A stretch of 64,000 nucleotides of DNA from Trichodelitschia bisporula. Taxonomy: Eukaryota > Ascomycota > Dothideomycetes > Phaeotrichales > Phaeotrichaceae. The stretch is taken from the NCBI GenBank assembly GCA_010356995.1, contig ML996706.1:1-64000 (forward strand), written 5' to 3'. The translations under genes and the position numbers were made by a program. A model generated the notes under the pieces. That model was given only the letters and a program-made list of their open reading frames with translations, made no database searches and was not told where the DNA came from. Positions 43,502-55,049 of the stretch are shown piece by piece; position 1 is the first letter of the stretch; the number at the start of each line of letters is the position of its first letter.

Positions 43502-46500
43502 ATGGGTATGTCTTCGCCCCCCCTCTCCCCACCTCCTGTTTCGTCACTTTGCGTCCAATCTGGCTTCGGATGCGCTGCGCCTCACCCACGAAAAACCCCG
43601 ATGGTCGTAGATTTTCGGCGCATCGAGCACCTTGAAACCTTCAAAACAAAGCATTGGGCATGCATACCCCCCAGCACCTGCGCATAAGCTTCAGTGGCAG
43701 CCTTGTCCAGTTCTCGTAGCCTCTTCCGCTTGCTAACCCCTGGGATGACTTTGCAGCAGCCCCCCAATTCCATAACCACGAACGACAGCGGGCCGACTCC
43801 TCTCTGTCTCAACATGCAGCCGAGATCCTCTCCGTCCCCTCAAGCACTTCTCGCGATCAGTCGCTTCTGCGCGGCAGAGCCCTCACTGCTACTGCACGGG
43901 CCCCCTCCCCTCGCGATCGAACGCCCGTAGGCAACATCCCCAAGATCACTACCGGACAAGATGGTGTGGGCATAGAGCGGAGACCTTCAGGATCCTACGG
44001 ACACCACCGCCAGGCGTCGATCGTGCACGGCAACATCCAGCACTCGCGGAATACCAGCTTTGCCGGGACGCCCATCACCAGCCCGCTTACGCCCCAGATA
44101 ATTGCGGAAGCGGGTGGCCTGGAGAATACCGATGAGCTCACGATGGCCGAAGATCAGGTCGGGATGCTGCCGTCCCTCGGCCCGCAGATTGCCATCTCCA
44201 ACCCCACACACATCAAAGGACATTCCCCGTCCGCCTCCGCCGCGGGAGATGCCCTACAATTGAACGGAACGCGCCGTCCTGAGCGTATGCACAGTGGAAA
44301 AGCTAGGAAAGAGCACATGCACAGCCGCTCGCAGTCGCGCCACCATCCGCACCAAGAAACGCAGACCGTGGGCGAATACGCACTGCACCACCTGTTCAAC
44401 TCGTTCGTTGCATTCGCCGATCAGAAGATCAATCAGTGCCTGGGCGATCCTCGATATGAACCCCGCGTCGAGACAATATGCGGCCCTGGGATCGATTCTG
44501 CGTTCGATCAGTTGATATCCGCGTTGGGCCACATTGCCGGCCACAAGCCGAAACCGCTCATCGACACCATAATGATATGGCGCCAGGAGAAGCGCGAAGC
44601 TGCCGCTGCTGCTAGGGCGAACTTCACGGCGAGCGCGGAGCTGAACCCGCCGATGCCAGCTGATCTGGAACACACCTTCACACTGCAACAGGAGGTCATT
44701 ACGGCGGAGCGCAAGTCGACTGTTTCCATCTACCTCCTGTGTCGCGTACTCATGGAGATCTTTGCGCAGAGTACCCTTGCCGATATTACTCCTGATATGG
44801 CCGACCGGCTTGAAAGCATCATCTATAAACAGCTTAGCTCGGCAGATCCTGAATACCTCGAAGGATCACCTTTTCGGCAGTCAAACTGGGTCATTTTTGG
44901 GCAGTTGCTGGGCGCCATGAGCGAACTCGATTTTGATAACGTCTCCAGACGCTTCCTTGATGATTTGGAGAAAATGCAACTGCACCTTGTGAAAAGAGAT
45001 GTGGATGGGAAGGCTGTGCTCGTCATTCGAGGCATGAGATGGCTGAAGATGGGCCATCTCCAGGAGTCAAGCTGGAACCGGACCTGCGACTTTCTACTTG
45101 CCCTATCCAAGTTCTCGGCCCATGCGTCTGGTCAGTCCATCAAGTACGCATTCAACACGCTGTTCAAGGAGTTGCTGCTCCCATTAGTGGCCAGTGCGAC
45201 CTCTGAGTTCAACACACCCAAATGGAAGCTCGTCATCGAAGCGATCAAGCCGAAAGTTGCCCAAATGCTGGCTAAACCGAAGCACTGGCATAACGCTTTC
45301 CCGGCGATGGCCGTGATTCTGTGCGCTTCTCCCCATGAATCCTTCGCTTCTAGTTGGTTGTCCTTGATTATGCCCCTGCAGACGAAACTTAAGGAGAGAA
45401 GCACACGACCAGCGGCCCTTCGTGGGATCTGTCGACTTGTCTGGACGTATCTCTACCGGACAGCTGACACCCCGACGACGACAATCAAGAACTTGAACGA
45501 AGTCGTCCGCCTTGTCTTCATTCCCGGGAAGAGGTCGTACATTTCCACTGACGCTGCCATTGCCGAACCTCTTATCCAGCTTATCCGTATCATCGGCTAC
45601 AAGTACCAGGACTTTTGCTTCCGTACCATCATCTTTCCCCTCATGAATTCCGACATGTTCACCTCGGGCAAGGACTTGCGAATTGCGGACCTGGAGCCAG
45701 AGAAGATCGTTGTCGGTATCCGAGCTTTCCTCGCCGTGATGGCCGACTTAGAGAAGGGCGAGCAGCCGCCCTTTCCTGTCAGCTTCGAGAGTGACCCCTC
45801 GTTGGAGACCTTTACTGTTTCCTCCATGCCGCTGAGCCCGAATCCGATGGCGGAGCCAAGTCGATCCGTGTTTAGCAAGCAGGATCGGCTCTCCCGGCCA
45901 GTGCTCGTCTCAAACTTTGCAGACGTTACCAAGGAATCGTACAACAAGTTTTGCAAGATCCTCGGCGAAATCACCATTCTTTGCGATAATGTCTTCGGCG
46001 GTCAGGCGGTGCTGGATGAGAAGTTTTCCTCTCAGACACCCAAAACCCCCATGGCCGAAGCCTTCAGCTTTGGTCGGCGAGACGACCACGGCACTCCGTC
46101 TGACTCTCGCCAAGGGTTTTACGACCTGCTCCATGTCGCAGTCCAGGCTCTGCCGCGGTGTCTCTCGCCCCATATATCCTTCAAGTCTCTCATCAACCTG
46201 CTTTGCACTGGCACCGCTCACGTCCAGAGCAACATAGCCGCCTCCTCGGCCCAGTCCCTCAAGGCGATTGCGCGCCAGTCACACGCGCAACAGATCACAA
46301 TCAGCTTCGCCCGTTTTATCTTCAACTTTGATGATCGTTACTCCACCATGTCAGATGGCGGTATGCTTGGTCCTGACCATATAGAGAGTACGCTGCGGCT
46401 TTATGTCGAGCTGCTTCACATATGGATTGAAGAAATCAAGCAAAAGACGAAGCGCGTAGCCGCTGACCACCATATTGACGAGGCCTACACTGGCAATCGC

Positions 46501-49500
46501 GGTGTCCAGCTTGACTTATCGGGCATCTGGGCGCACGTCGATGAAGTTGAGTCCCATGGCCTTTTCTTCCTTTGCTCGCCCTCACCACGCGTCCGCACCG
46601 TTGCGGTTACCGTCCTTCGCCTTGTTACTGAATTCGATACTGCTCTTGGAAAGGACAGCCCACGTGTCATCAAGATTGTTGAAGGAAGTCCGCAAGGCGT
46701 CATTGACATCAACGAAGAAAAGCTCTCTGTTGCTGAGCGTAGCCGACTGCAGCGGGGAATGCGGAATAACACCCAAAGCACACTGGCCGAGCTCTGCAGC
46801 AGCGATCTTCCGTATGACGCCACGTTGTGGTTCAAGATCTTCCCGAGCGTTGTCAGGATGGGGTTTGAATTATGCCCCTTTGCCGCTACTCTGACGAGAG
46901 AGATTATCTGTGCGCGCATATCGCAGATGCTCAAAGTCATCGTTTCGCTTGCCGAGGGACATCGTAACGGCCCGTTCACACCGATGGATCTAATCACAAC
47001 CCGTGGAGGGGCGCGTCTCGCCTCGACAGCTCCAGATATGGTTATTGAACAGTGGAAGCTGTATCTCATCTTCGCATGCATGACCTTGACGAACATCGGG
47101 CCAGAGCCGGCGGCAAATCAGCCTCAGAATCATACGCGGAAGAGCTCCAAGTCATCCCAGCAAAGCGCAGGAAGGGTCATCTCAGCCAAAGACTTGTTCA
47201 ACAAGGTTATTCCGTTCCTGGCGGTTACCAACACTACAGTCCGGGATGCGGTAGTCAAGGGCCTTGGCTCCATCAACAAGAACCTCTACCGCACGCTGTT
47301 GGAGGCACTACAGCCAGCTGTGGTCAACTGTAACGATGAGGCAAAGGTGCGGATGGCAAACCACCAGCGCACGATGAGCAATTATCGCGGAAACCCGCAC
47401 AATGACTACCTGCGCACCGAGATCGCCCACGTGTACAAGCTTACATCTCACTTCCTGCGCTCCGCTGAGGCATACAACGACGAATGGATCCTCAACAACT
47501 TGGTCAACTACACCAAGGACCTGCGGCTCTTCCTCAATGACACCGAAGTGCAGGCAGAGTGGAAGTTTCAGAAGTTGCGGACTCACTATTGCGGCCTGAT
47601 GGAGGAACTCTATGCCGGAATCAACAAGACCAAGGATCCCATCCGCTGGATGCCTTTCCAGTCCAGGAAGGCCGCCTTCACCCTCATGGAGGATTGGTGT
47701 GGATTCTCTCCCAACCAGCCTGAAATCCGGCAGCGAGAAGAGAGCATGAGGCGGTCTATGCTTGATCATGAGCAAGAACACGGCCATAAAGGTGTCGTCA
47801 CGGCTGCAATGGAAATCGAGAAGCGCGACCTCCGGACCGCTGCTCTCAGTGCCATGGCCACGCTCTGTGGCGGTCCAGTCAGCATCACAACGGACAGCAA
47901 GACCCAGCTCTCATTCAACGTCGCGCGGATGCTTGCTTGGATCGACATGATCTTTGAAACGCTAAGCGACAAGTCTCATGCCATCGGCCGGCGGGCCCTC
48001 AAGAATCTCATCTTGCACAATGCGGAGTATCCACCCTTCCTCGGACGATCAGTGGAAATGTGCTACATTGCCAAATCTCCTAAAGCTTTGGAGAGCTACT
48101 TCGAAGTCGTCAACGAGGTCATCACCGAAAGCAAGGACTTTGCACCCTCCTTCTACATGATAATCTGCGCTGCGTTGTACACCCTCGGTAATGAAAACAA
48201 CCAGCTGCGGATCAAGGCAGCTCGTCTGTTGCGGACACTGGAAGAGCGGCAGCAGAAGAGTTCGAAGCTACAGGATCTTGACATCAGTATTTCGGACAAG
48301 ACCATCGCGGTTTATAAGCGCGCCCAATTCGAGACCTCCCAGCGACTCGCGCAGCAGCACTCTGAGCTCGCCTTCCACGTCTTCTCCGAGTTTTGCCGCT
48401 TCTTCAAGGACTTGAAGCCGGATCATCAGCGCAATATGGTAGCAGCGATGCTGCCCTGGGTTCAGACGATTGAGCTACAGGTTGACCCGAATGGCGGTCC
48501 GACAGGAACATCATACATGCTGCTCGTAAACCTCTTTGAGATTACGGTTCGCTGCGGGAATGCCCTACACAACGAGATCCAGGCATTGTGGCAGGCTCTC
48601 GCTGCTGGCCCGCATGCTGGCAACGTTCAACTTGTCCTCGATTTCATCATCAACATCTGTCTAGAGCGCAAGGAACAGAACTTTGTTGACTACGCTAAGC
48701 AGATCGTGGTGTATCTGGCTGGAACCCCAGCTGGCTCGAAAGTGGTTGAGTTTCTGCTCCTTCAAATCACGCCCAAGGCCATGGTCCAGGACAAGGAAAA
48801 GCGACAGAGCCACAGCGTGCCGCAACAGGCGTACAACTTCCCCTACTTGGCCAAGCTGCAAGAGCTTCTGCCTGGAGGCAATAAGCAGAAGGGCTTTTCG
48901 CTCGGTCAGCTATGCCTCATCTTGCTCGTGGATCTCATGGTGTCTCCAATGCAGCTCTCGAGCGAGTATCTCCCCTTGCTTCTGCAGGTTGTCCTCATTC
49001 TGTGGGATGCTCACATTCCGCTCGTGCAAGATCAGGCTCGGGAAATGCTCGTTCACCTCATCCACGAGCTTGTCATCTCTCAGATTGACGACAGCAGTAC
49101 CTTGCCAACGAAGCGGGAGATTGAGGACCTCATCGACGCCGTTCGGCGGCACGATCCCAAGGTTGTATGGGCATATGACGATCTGAACGGCAAGGCAGAT
49201 GGCGACAACAGCCTTCGCGTCCCTGAGGGTATGGTCTACGTCGCAACGCAAGTGTACGAGATCTTCAGCAAAACATACCCCGGCATCCAGGACGAATGGA
49301 GTAAAACCTCGCTCAGCTGGGCTTCAAACTGCACCGTCACACATCTAGCGTGTCGGTCTTTCCAGCTCTTCCGCTGCATTCTGAGTACCCTCGATTCGGA
49401 CATGTTGGCAGATATGCTCATCCGCCTGTCGAACACGATCGCCCACGATGACCCAGAAGTTCAGAGGTTCTCAACCGAGATTCTCATGTCGTTAAAGAAG

Positions 49501-51411
49501 ATCATTGACGCTCTTGCTCCAGAAGACCTAATCCAGTACCCGCAATATCCACAACTGTTCTGGGCCACCGTTGCTTGTCTAGACACCATTCATGAGCGCG
49601 AGTTCGTGGAGAGCATTGCCATGCTCGAAAAGCTCATGGACAAACTTGACCTGTCCGATCCTGTTATCGTCAAAGTGCTGATTGACGACCAGCCGCCGTC
49701 CTGGCAGGGCCCGTTCGAAGGGCTTCAAACGCTTGTTTGCAAGGGTGTTCGCTCTAGCTTGTGCTTGAACCAGTCGCTGCGCGTCCTGGAGAAACTTGCC
49801 ATTCTTCCATCCAATGATCTTGTCGGCGATGGCAGTTGCCTGCTCTTTACCATTTTGGCGAACCTTCCGCGCTATCTGCAGAGCTTTGAGGAGGATTCGA
49901 ATATCGCGGCCAGTGTAGCCTCTGCGGCGACGCTTGCCAAGGTTGCTGACAGCCAGCTGTACTCGGACGTCGCCAAAGTCCTCCATGCCTTCTCGGGTCA
50001 GCGCTATCGGAAAGTCGAAGACTTCATATCCCAAATCCTTCAAGCCATTCGGTCGACCTTCTTCCCAGATCACGAGTACAAATGCCTTATATTCCTGATG
50101 AGCCTCCTCACGAACAAGCTTCCCTGGTTCAAAATTCGGAGCATGGAACTACTCTCCGTCTTCATCCCCGCCATCGACATGCGCAAGCCTGAGATTGCGA
50201 CCAAGGGGCCGGACCTCATCACGCCGCTGCTCAGGCTACTGCAAACTGAATTCTGCCCCCAGGCTCTGGGCGTGCTAGACAAGGTCATGGCAATCACCGC
50301 AACGCCCACCGACTACAAGCATATCCGCATGAGTATGTACGGCGCACATACGAGTCGTGCTGTGCGCAAGGAGTTCGACAAGACGCAATCGCTATACGGC
50401 ATTCCCGAGGAGTCGGGCTGGTCGATTCCAATCCCTTCAATGCACGCGCAGAACACACGCCACAACCTGCATGCCGTATTTTACATGTGTGCCGGCCGTG
50501 ACGTCGTCGTTACTGCCGAGGACGCGACGCCTAAGATTGAGCTCGTGGCTGACGACTACACGGGCTCGTACTTCCAGGATTACCGCACGGCGACTATGAT
50601 GTCTGATGATACCCGCGGCGACGGGCATATGGGCGACCTTGTCATGAAGCTAGAGAGCCTGGACGACTTCTTCGACGACGACAACGCGGATACGGAAACT
50701 GGATCAGCCACCAGCCCCTCCGCGCACCACTTCCCGTCGCCAACGGTGGACGCCCGCGAGGATCTATACGACCAACAAACCTTCCCCATCCTCAACAAAT
50801 CCCTAATGCGCAAAACCAGCGTCTCATCCTTCCAAAACGGCTTCGTAGACACACGCATGTCCCCCTCGCGCGAAGCAATGATCATGACCCCGGGAGCCTT
50901 CACCACGCACTCCGGCCTCCAACACCCGCACCCGCGCCCAACCCTGCACGCCCGCTCCGTAACATCCCCCGGCGTACAAGTCCCCCACCACATGACCCCC
51001 TTCGCCTCAACTACCACCCTCCCCGCATCATCATCCTTCTCCTTCGAAGAAACCCTCGTCGACGACCCCTTCTCCGAAGATGAGGGCCGCGCGCCGGGCA
51101 TGCCACACCCAGGTCTACGCACCCACGCGAACACATTCCACGGCGGTATCAGTCCCGGTGGGAGCAGCAGCAGCAGCGTCGGGACCGGCGGTCCGGACGG
51201 CGGGAAGTTCTCCATCGATAACATGTTGCGGCAGCCGCAGTCTTTACGTTCGGGCCTGCGGTCCGGTATACGCCGGCTTACGGGCGGGGGTGGGGACGCG
51301 CGGGAAGCGGCTAGGGCACGTGAGGCGCTGCGGCTGCAGACGCAGCGGAGTCCACGGGTGCCGAAGGTGCCGGACGTCTTTTTGCAGAATCCGAAAAGTT
51401 CGGAGATTTAG
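43502..51411 (+). CDS. TAO3: Cell morphogenesis protein Pag1/Tao3/Mor2 (Furry family)
   Basis: A single very long exon ends at 51411 and is open back to about 43720. A good acceptor (branch GCTAACC, TTTGCAG) at 43756 and a perfect GTATGT donor at 43506 let a tiny first coding exon (43502-43505, ATGG) join in phase. The product then starts MAAPQFHNHERQR and is 2552 aa; the start is the least certain part. The bulk is alpha-helical HEAT-like repeats throughout, typical of Furry proteins: Drosophila Furry, budding yeast Tao3/Pag1, fission yeast Mor2. These scaffold the NDR kinase (Cbk1/Orb6) RAM/MOR pathway for polarised growth, wall remodelling and cell separation. The first 150 and last 250 residues are Ser/Pro-rich and probably disordered and phosphorylated. 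Codon composition is even, unlike the skewed smaller genes. Confidence 0.92.
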
Positions 51412-52073
51412 TTGCTGTGCGGTTCATTTGTTCCTGTTTCGTCGTTTCGTTGTGTCTTTGTGTTTGCATTTTTGATACCGGGTGTTTTGGGAGGTCTCCT
51501 GGCGGGACTGGGGCGTCTTTTGGTTGGCGTTTTGGTTGCCCCACGGGGCGGACGAATCTCTCGCATTGCTGCTGGTTTTTTTGAGCCGTGCATATGGTCG
51601 GCGTCGGCGAGAGCTGCCTCGGCGGGGGCCTTTTCCTTTGCGCTGCTTTTTGGGACCGTGGGAGCCCAGGGGGGTGGGGATGCTCATGTTCTATTCCCCA
51701 TGGTCGAGCAATGGCACGGTGGTTCGAGATGTTATGTATGTAATTTCAAATAGCTAGTGTGTGGTGGGAGACTCAGTGCTCGTAAGAGCACAGGAATCGT
51801 AATTGCTGTCAATCATTGCCTGGCAGTATGCTTTGCGCGAAGATATTCCGATGTCGAGGCGATATCAGACTCGCTCATAATTGCTCCTACCGCCCTGCCT
51901 CCAGTATCGTCCTCCAAAAATGCAAGTCTACGCTCGAACCAATTTGTTCAAGCTTCTACGCACTTGCCAAATATAGCCCAGCAGCTCCACTTGCTCCATC
52001 GTGCTTCCCGAGCCGAAACCCCTCCCTTCCTCCGCCCACCCGAGCGCACTCAGACCAGGCGCAAAAAGGAAGC
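51412..52073. other. Intergenic, 0.66 kb
   Basis: 3' flank of the Pag1 gene, T/G-rich at first. The A run at 52063-52067 is the pol III terminator for the minus-strand tRNA-Ser. No gene seen. Confidence 0.4.
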
Positions 52074-52154
52074 CGATAGTGACAGGATTCGAACCTGTGC
52101 GACCGAAGCCATATGATTTCTAGTCATACCCATTAACCACTCTGGCACACTACC
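52074..52154 (-). tRNA. tRNA-Ser (AGA), no intron
   Basis: On the minus strand the acceptor GGTAGTG pairs with CACTATC (one G-U). The D stem is CCA/TGG. The anticodon stem TATGA/TCATA encloses CTAGAAA with anticodon AGA. A long variable arm (class II, typical of serine) precedes the T arm ACAGG-TTCGAAT-CCTGT. A T run on the minus strand follows at the complement of 52063-52067. Confidence 0.93.
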
Positions 52155-53330
52155 CGACTGATGAGATAAGACAGCTAGTTGCAGAATAGTATGGGATGGC
52201 TGAGGGGACATTCCGACTCCAAGCGGCCTTCAACCCTTAAGGGTTTCTTAGGAAGCAGCAAATGCTCATCATCGTCTATTGTTACCACATCTCAGCCCTA
52301 GCGATAATGGACGTTTCAAGGTGCATGCGGTGTGAAATATTTGCAGGTGAGGCTGGACATCAGCGCGCTGTGTCACGGTCTGATGGCGAAACCGCCCAAC
52401 TGCCCGATGCATAGCTCTGGGAACGGCACGCATGAGCGCGCTACAGGTCTTGCACCGGATATCTGAGAAGATGATCGCCTGATGATTCGGAGCTGAGATG
52501 CACGTCGGTGAGGGCGAGGCTGGTGCTGTTGGACGGGGCGGCTTATCGGGAAAGGGTCAGAGAACATTCCTCAATGGGTTGTCATTACAGTGGTCTGGCT
52601 TCCCGATGGAGATTCTTCCCGACAGCTATGGACATTTTTCACCTTATTCATGTTGTCGTTGCCAGCGAGCTGATGTCACGGAACTCCGGCATGCTTGATA
52701 GGGTCTCGGATCATCATTCTCCCCTCCAGTAACACAAGTAGAGAGCCTGAGAGCTTTCTAGCCTTTATCGGGACTATTCGACGCAATAACCTCACCGCGA
52801 GAACGCCAAGACCTTATCAAGTTCTTAAAGCTGAACATCAAGTCGCGATGCACTTATACGATGCGGGTGCATTGAGATGATATCTAGCTCATTAGATTCG
52901 CCTCGATGAGACACACAGTTTGACACTTTATTTGCCCGATGCATCCATGGCAAAAATTGTTATTCAATTGTAAACTTTGTATGGACCAAGGTGTTACAAA
53001 GCTCCATTATTTGGCCAGATTTCTCACTGCTCCTCGCAACTCTCGACTTGCGGTCAGCCAAGGACTGAGTGCAATGTTAGTAGCCATCCGCGGAGAAAGT
53101 CGTCGCCGCCCTTTGCTAGACTTTCCGCCAAGTATGAAGCAGATATTATCAAGACGGACAGCGGTAACTTTTCTGCCTAGCCCGCGATCCTGGGCAGTAG
53201 GGAAGGTTTCAGGGTTGTTTGTGAAATAGTTCCCAAATCTCCAACCGTCCTTATTTTCCTTACCACGTCTAAAACGCTCTAGCTAGGTTATTCGAGGCGT
53301 TTTCGCCGTTAAACCTGCCCCAAAGCCGCG
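52155..53330. other. Intergenic, 1.2 kb, no gene seen
   Basis: Several short frames (for example 52939-53229) have no domain or convincing start. The sequence is less GC-rich than its surroundings, as expected for non-coding DNA. Confidence 0.4.
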
Positions 53331-55049
53331 ATGCACCGCGGCCATCCGGCGAGGGACGTCGCGCCGTACCGCCCCGACGCCCTCCGCAAGTCGTCAAGAT
53401 CGCACTCCGACACGCCCGCCGCCGCGTCCTCTTCCCTCGCGCCCACCAAGGGCCGGCTCCAGCCCACCCGCGTGGCCAAGCCTCTCACCATTACCACCCG
53501 GCCCTATGCCCGCGGACCCAACGGCCGCCAGTCGACGACACTGACGCGCACGCTCGGCGACACTGAGCGGAGGGATGAGCGGAAGGTGCCCGATGGTGAG
53601 TACGACGCGTTCGAGTACGTGCCGCACCGGGATGTCGAGCGCCCGCTGGGCATGCCCTCCGACGCGACGCCGCGCAAGGACGGCGTGAGATGGGTTATCG
53701 TCGATCGGAGGGAGACGGTGCCGGAGTATGTTGTGCAGCGCGTAGGGGAGTGCCCCGAGGGCCAGGCGCCTGTCAAAAGGGTTGATTACAGGGCGATTCA
53801 TGAGTGGGTTAGTGCGGCGGAGATTGAGCGGTTTGAACATAGGCGGTTTAGGGAGGGGAGGGATGATGATTTGTTTCCTGTGGATCCGTTGCTGGATACG
53901 GAGAAGGCGCGGAAGGTGAAGAGTGGGTTGATGATGGCGGTGGAGACAACGCCGGGGCATCGGAAGCGCAAGCTCGATATTGCGGTTGAGATTCCGGCGC
54001 GTGGCAGCCCGGGGAAGATGGGCAGCGAGGTGGCACAGTTAAAGAAGGGCATACGGGGTTACACTCCATCGACGCCTGGGACGATGACGCCTACGATGCA
54101 GCAGATGGCAACGCTGAGCATGAACGGCAACGGTACCAAGGCTCCAGTGAACTTTTACGAGCCGGCCTCCTCCCGAACACGCTTCAAGACACGGATGCCC
54201 ATCGTCGCTGTCCCGCAGAAATCTACATTTCGAAATACTCGAAGTACACGCTCGAACTCGGCGCGTCCAGAGCCCGGATTGAGATACCCCCAAACACGCG
54301 GAACAACACCCACACCCGCCTCGGACGCGGGCTCGGCAACGCCCTTCTACACACCAGACGCGACGCCAGCACCGGAAACCCTTTTTTCGAAGGCTGCTTG
54401 GGAGGCAACAGACCGCTGGCCGTCTACCCGCTCGCAATCGCGCACTTCGTCCAAGTCGCCCGTCCGACGCGTGACGCACTCTAGTTGTCATTCCACGATC
54501 GCAGTGAAGCACTCTAGTTTTCATTCCACGATCGCAGTGAAGCCGAGGCCCACGCCGCAACCTGGGCCTCCACCGGGGCCGAGACAGCTACCTAAGCCTC
54601 CGGCGAGGGCAGTGGAGGAAATACAACCGAGTACGGCGTTTACGTCGCTTTACGCGCCGAGACCACCGCCGATTTTCCAGCCGAGGTCACCTTCACCGCC
54701 TATCGACATACCGGACGTTCCCGACTTTACGGACTTCGAAGCTGAATTGGAGCAAGCGGCAAACCAGCAAATCAAGCAGGAGGAAGAGCAGCGAGTCGAG
54801 CAAGAGGAAGAGAAGCGAGACGAGCACGAAGAGGAGAAAGCAGAGGAGCACGAAAACGAGTACGAAATCTCCTACATCATCTCGCACAACGACGAGACCG
54901 GCGAGCGCTACTTCCAAGTCGCTTGGCTCGGCTACCCGCCCGAAGAATCAACCTGGCTGACAGAGGACGAGCTCGCCGACGCGCCTGACGTGCTCCGCGA
55001 GTACCTCGAGAAAATCGGCGAGGACAAGTGGAAGAAGGGCCGTCGCTAG
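53331..55049 (+). CDS. Chromodomain protein, 572 aa
   Basis: One exon, ATG at 53331. The only recognisable domain is at the C-terminus: from about residue 518, YEISYIISHNDETGERYFQVAWLGYPPEE followed by STWLTEDELADAPDVLREYL matches a chromodomain, with the three cage aromatics in place (Tyr at the start, Trp in VAWLGYP, Trp in TWL). A strongly charged Glu/Lys/Gln stretch (about 480-515) precedes it. The rest is basic and Ser/Thr/Pro-rich, probably disordered. An 11-residue tandem duplication (HSSCHSTIAVK then HSSFHSTIAVK) is encoded at about 54478-54543. It lacks the second (shadow) domain of HP1 and the integrase context of retroelement chromodomains, so it is probably a nuclear protein reading methylated histone; the target is unknown. 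Confidence 0.82.
   Translation: MHRGHPARDVAPYRPDALRKSSRSHSDTPAAASSSLAPTKGRLQPTRVAKPLTITTRPYARGPNGRQSTTLTRTLGDTERRDERKVPDGEYDAFEYVPHRDVERPLGMPSDATPRKDGVRWVIVDRRETVPEYVVQRVGECPEGQAPVKRVDYRAIHEWVSAAEIERFEHRRFREGRDDDLFPVDPLLDTEKARKVKSGLMMAVETTPGHRKRKLDIAVEIPARGSPGKMGSEVAQLKKGIRGYTPSTPGTMTPTMQQMATLSMNGNGTKAPVNFYEPASSRTRFKTRMPIVAVPQKSTFRNTRSTRSNSARPEPGLRYPQTRGTTPTPASDAGSATPFYTPDATPAPETLFSKAAWEATDRWPSTRSQSRTSSKSPVRRVTHSSCHSTIAVKHSSFHSTIAVKPRPTPQPGPPPGPRQLPKPPARAVEEIQPSTAFTSLYAPRPPPIFQPRSPSPPIDIPDVPDFTDFEAELEQAANQQIKQEEEQRVEQEEEKRDEHEEEKAEEHENEYEISYIISHNDETGERYFQVAWLGYPPEESTWLTEDELADAPDVLREYLEKIGEDKWKKGRR
54478..54543 (+). repeat. 33-nt tandem duplication in the chromodomain gene
   Basis: Two adjacent 33-nt units (GCACTCTAGTTGTCATTCCA... 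and the same with one visible base difference). The unit is a multiple of three, so the frame is kept. Confidence 0.9.
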
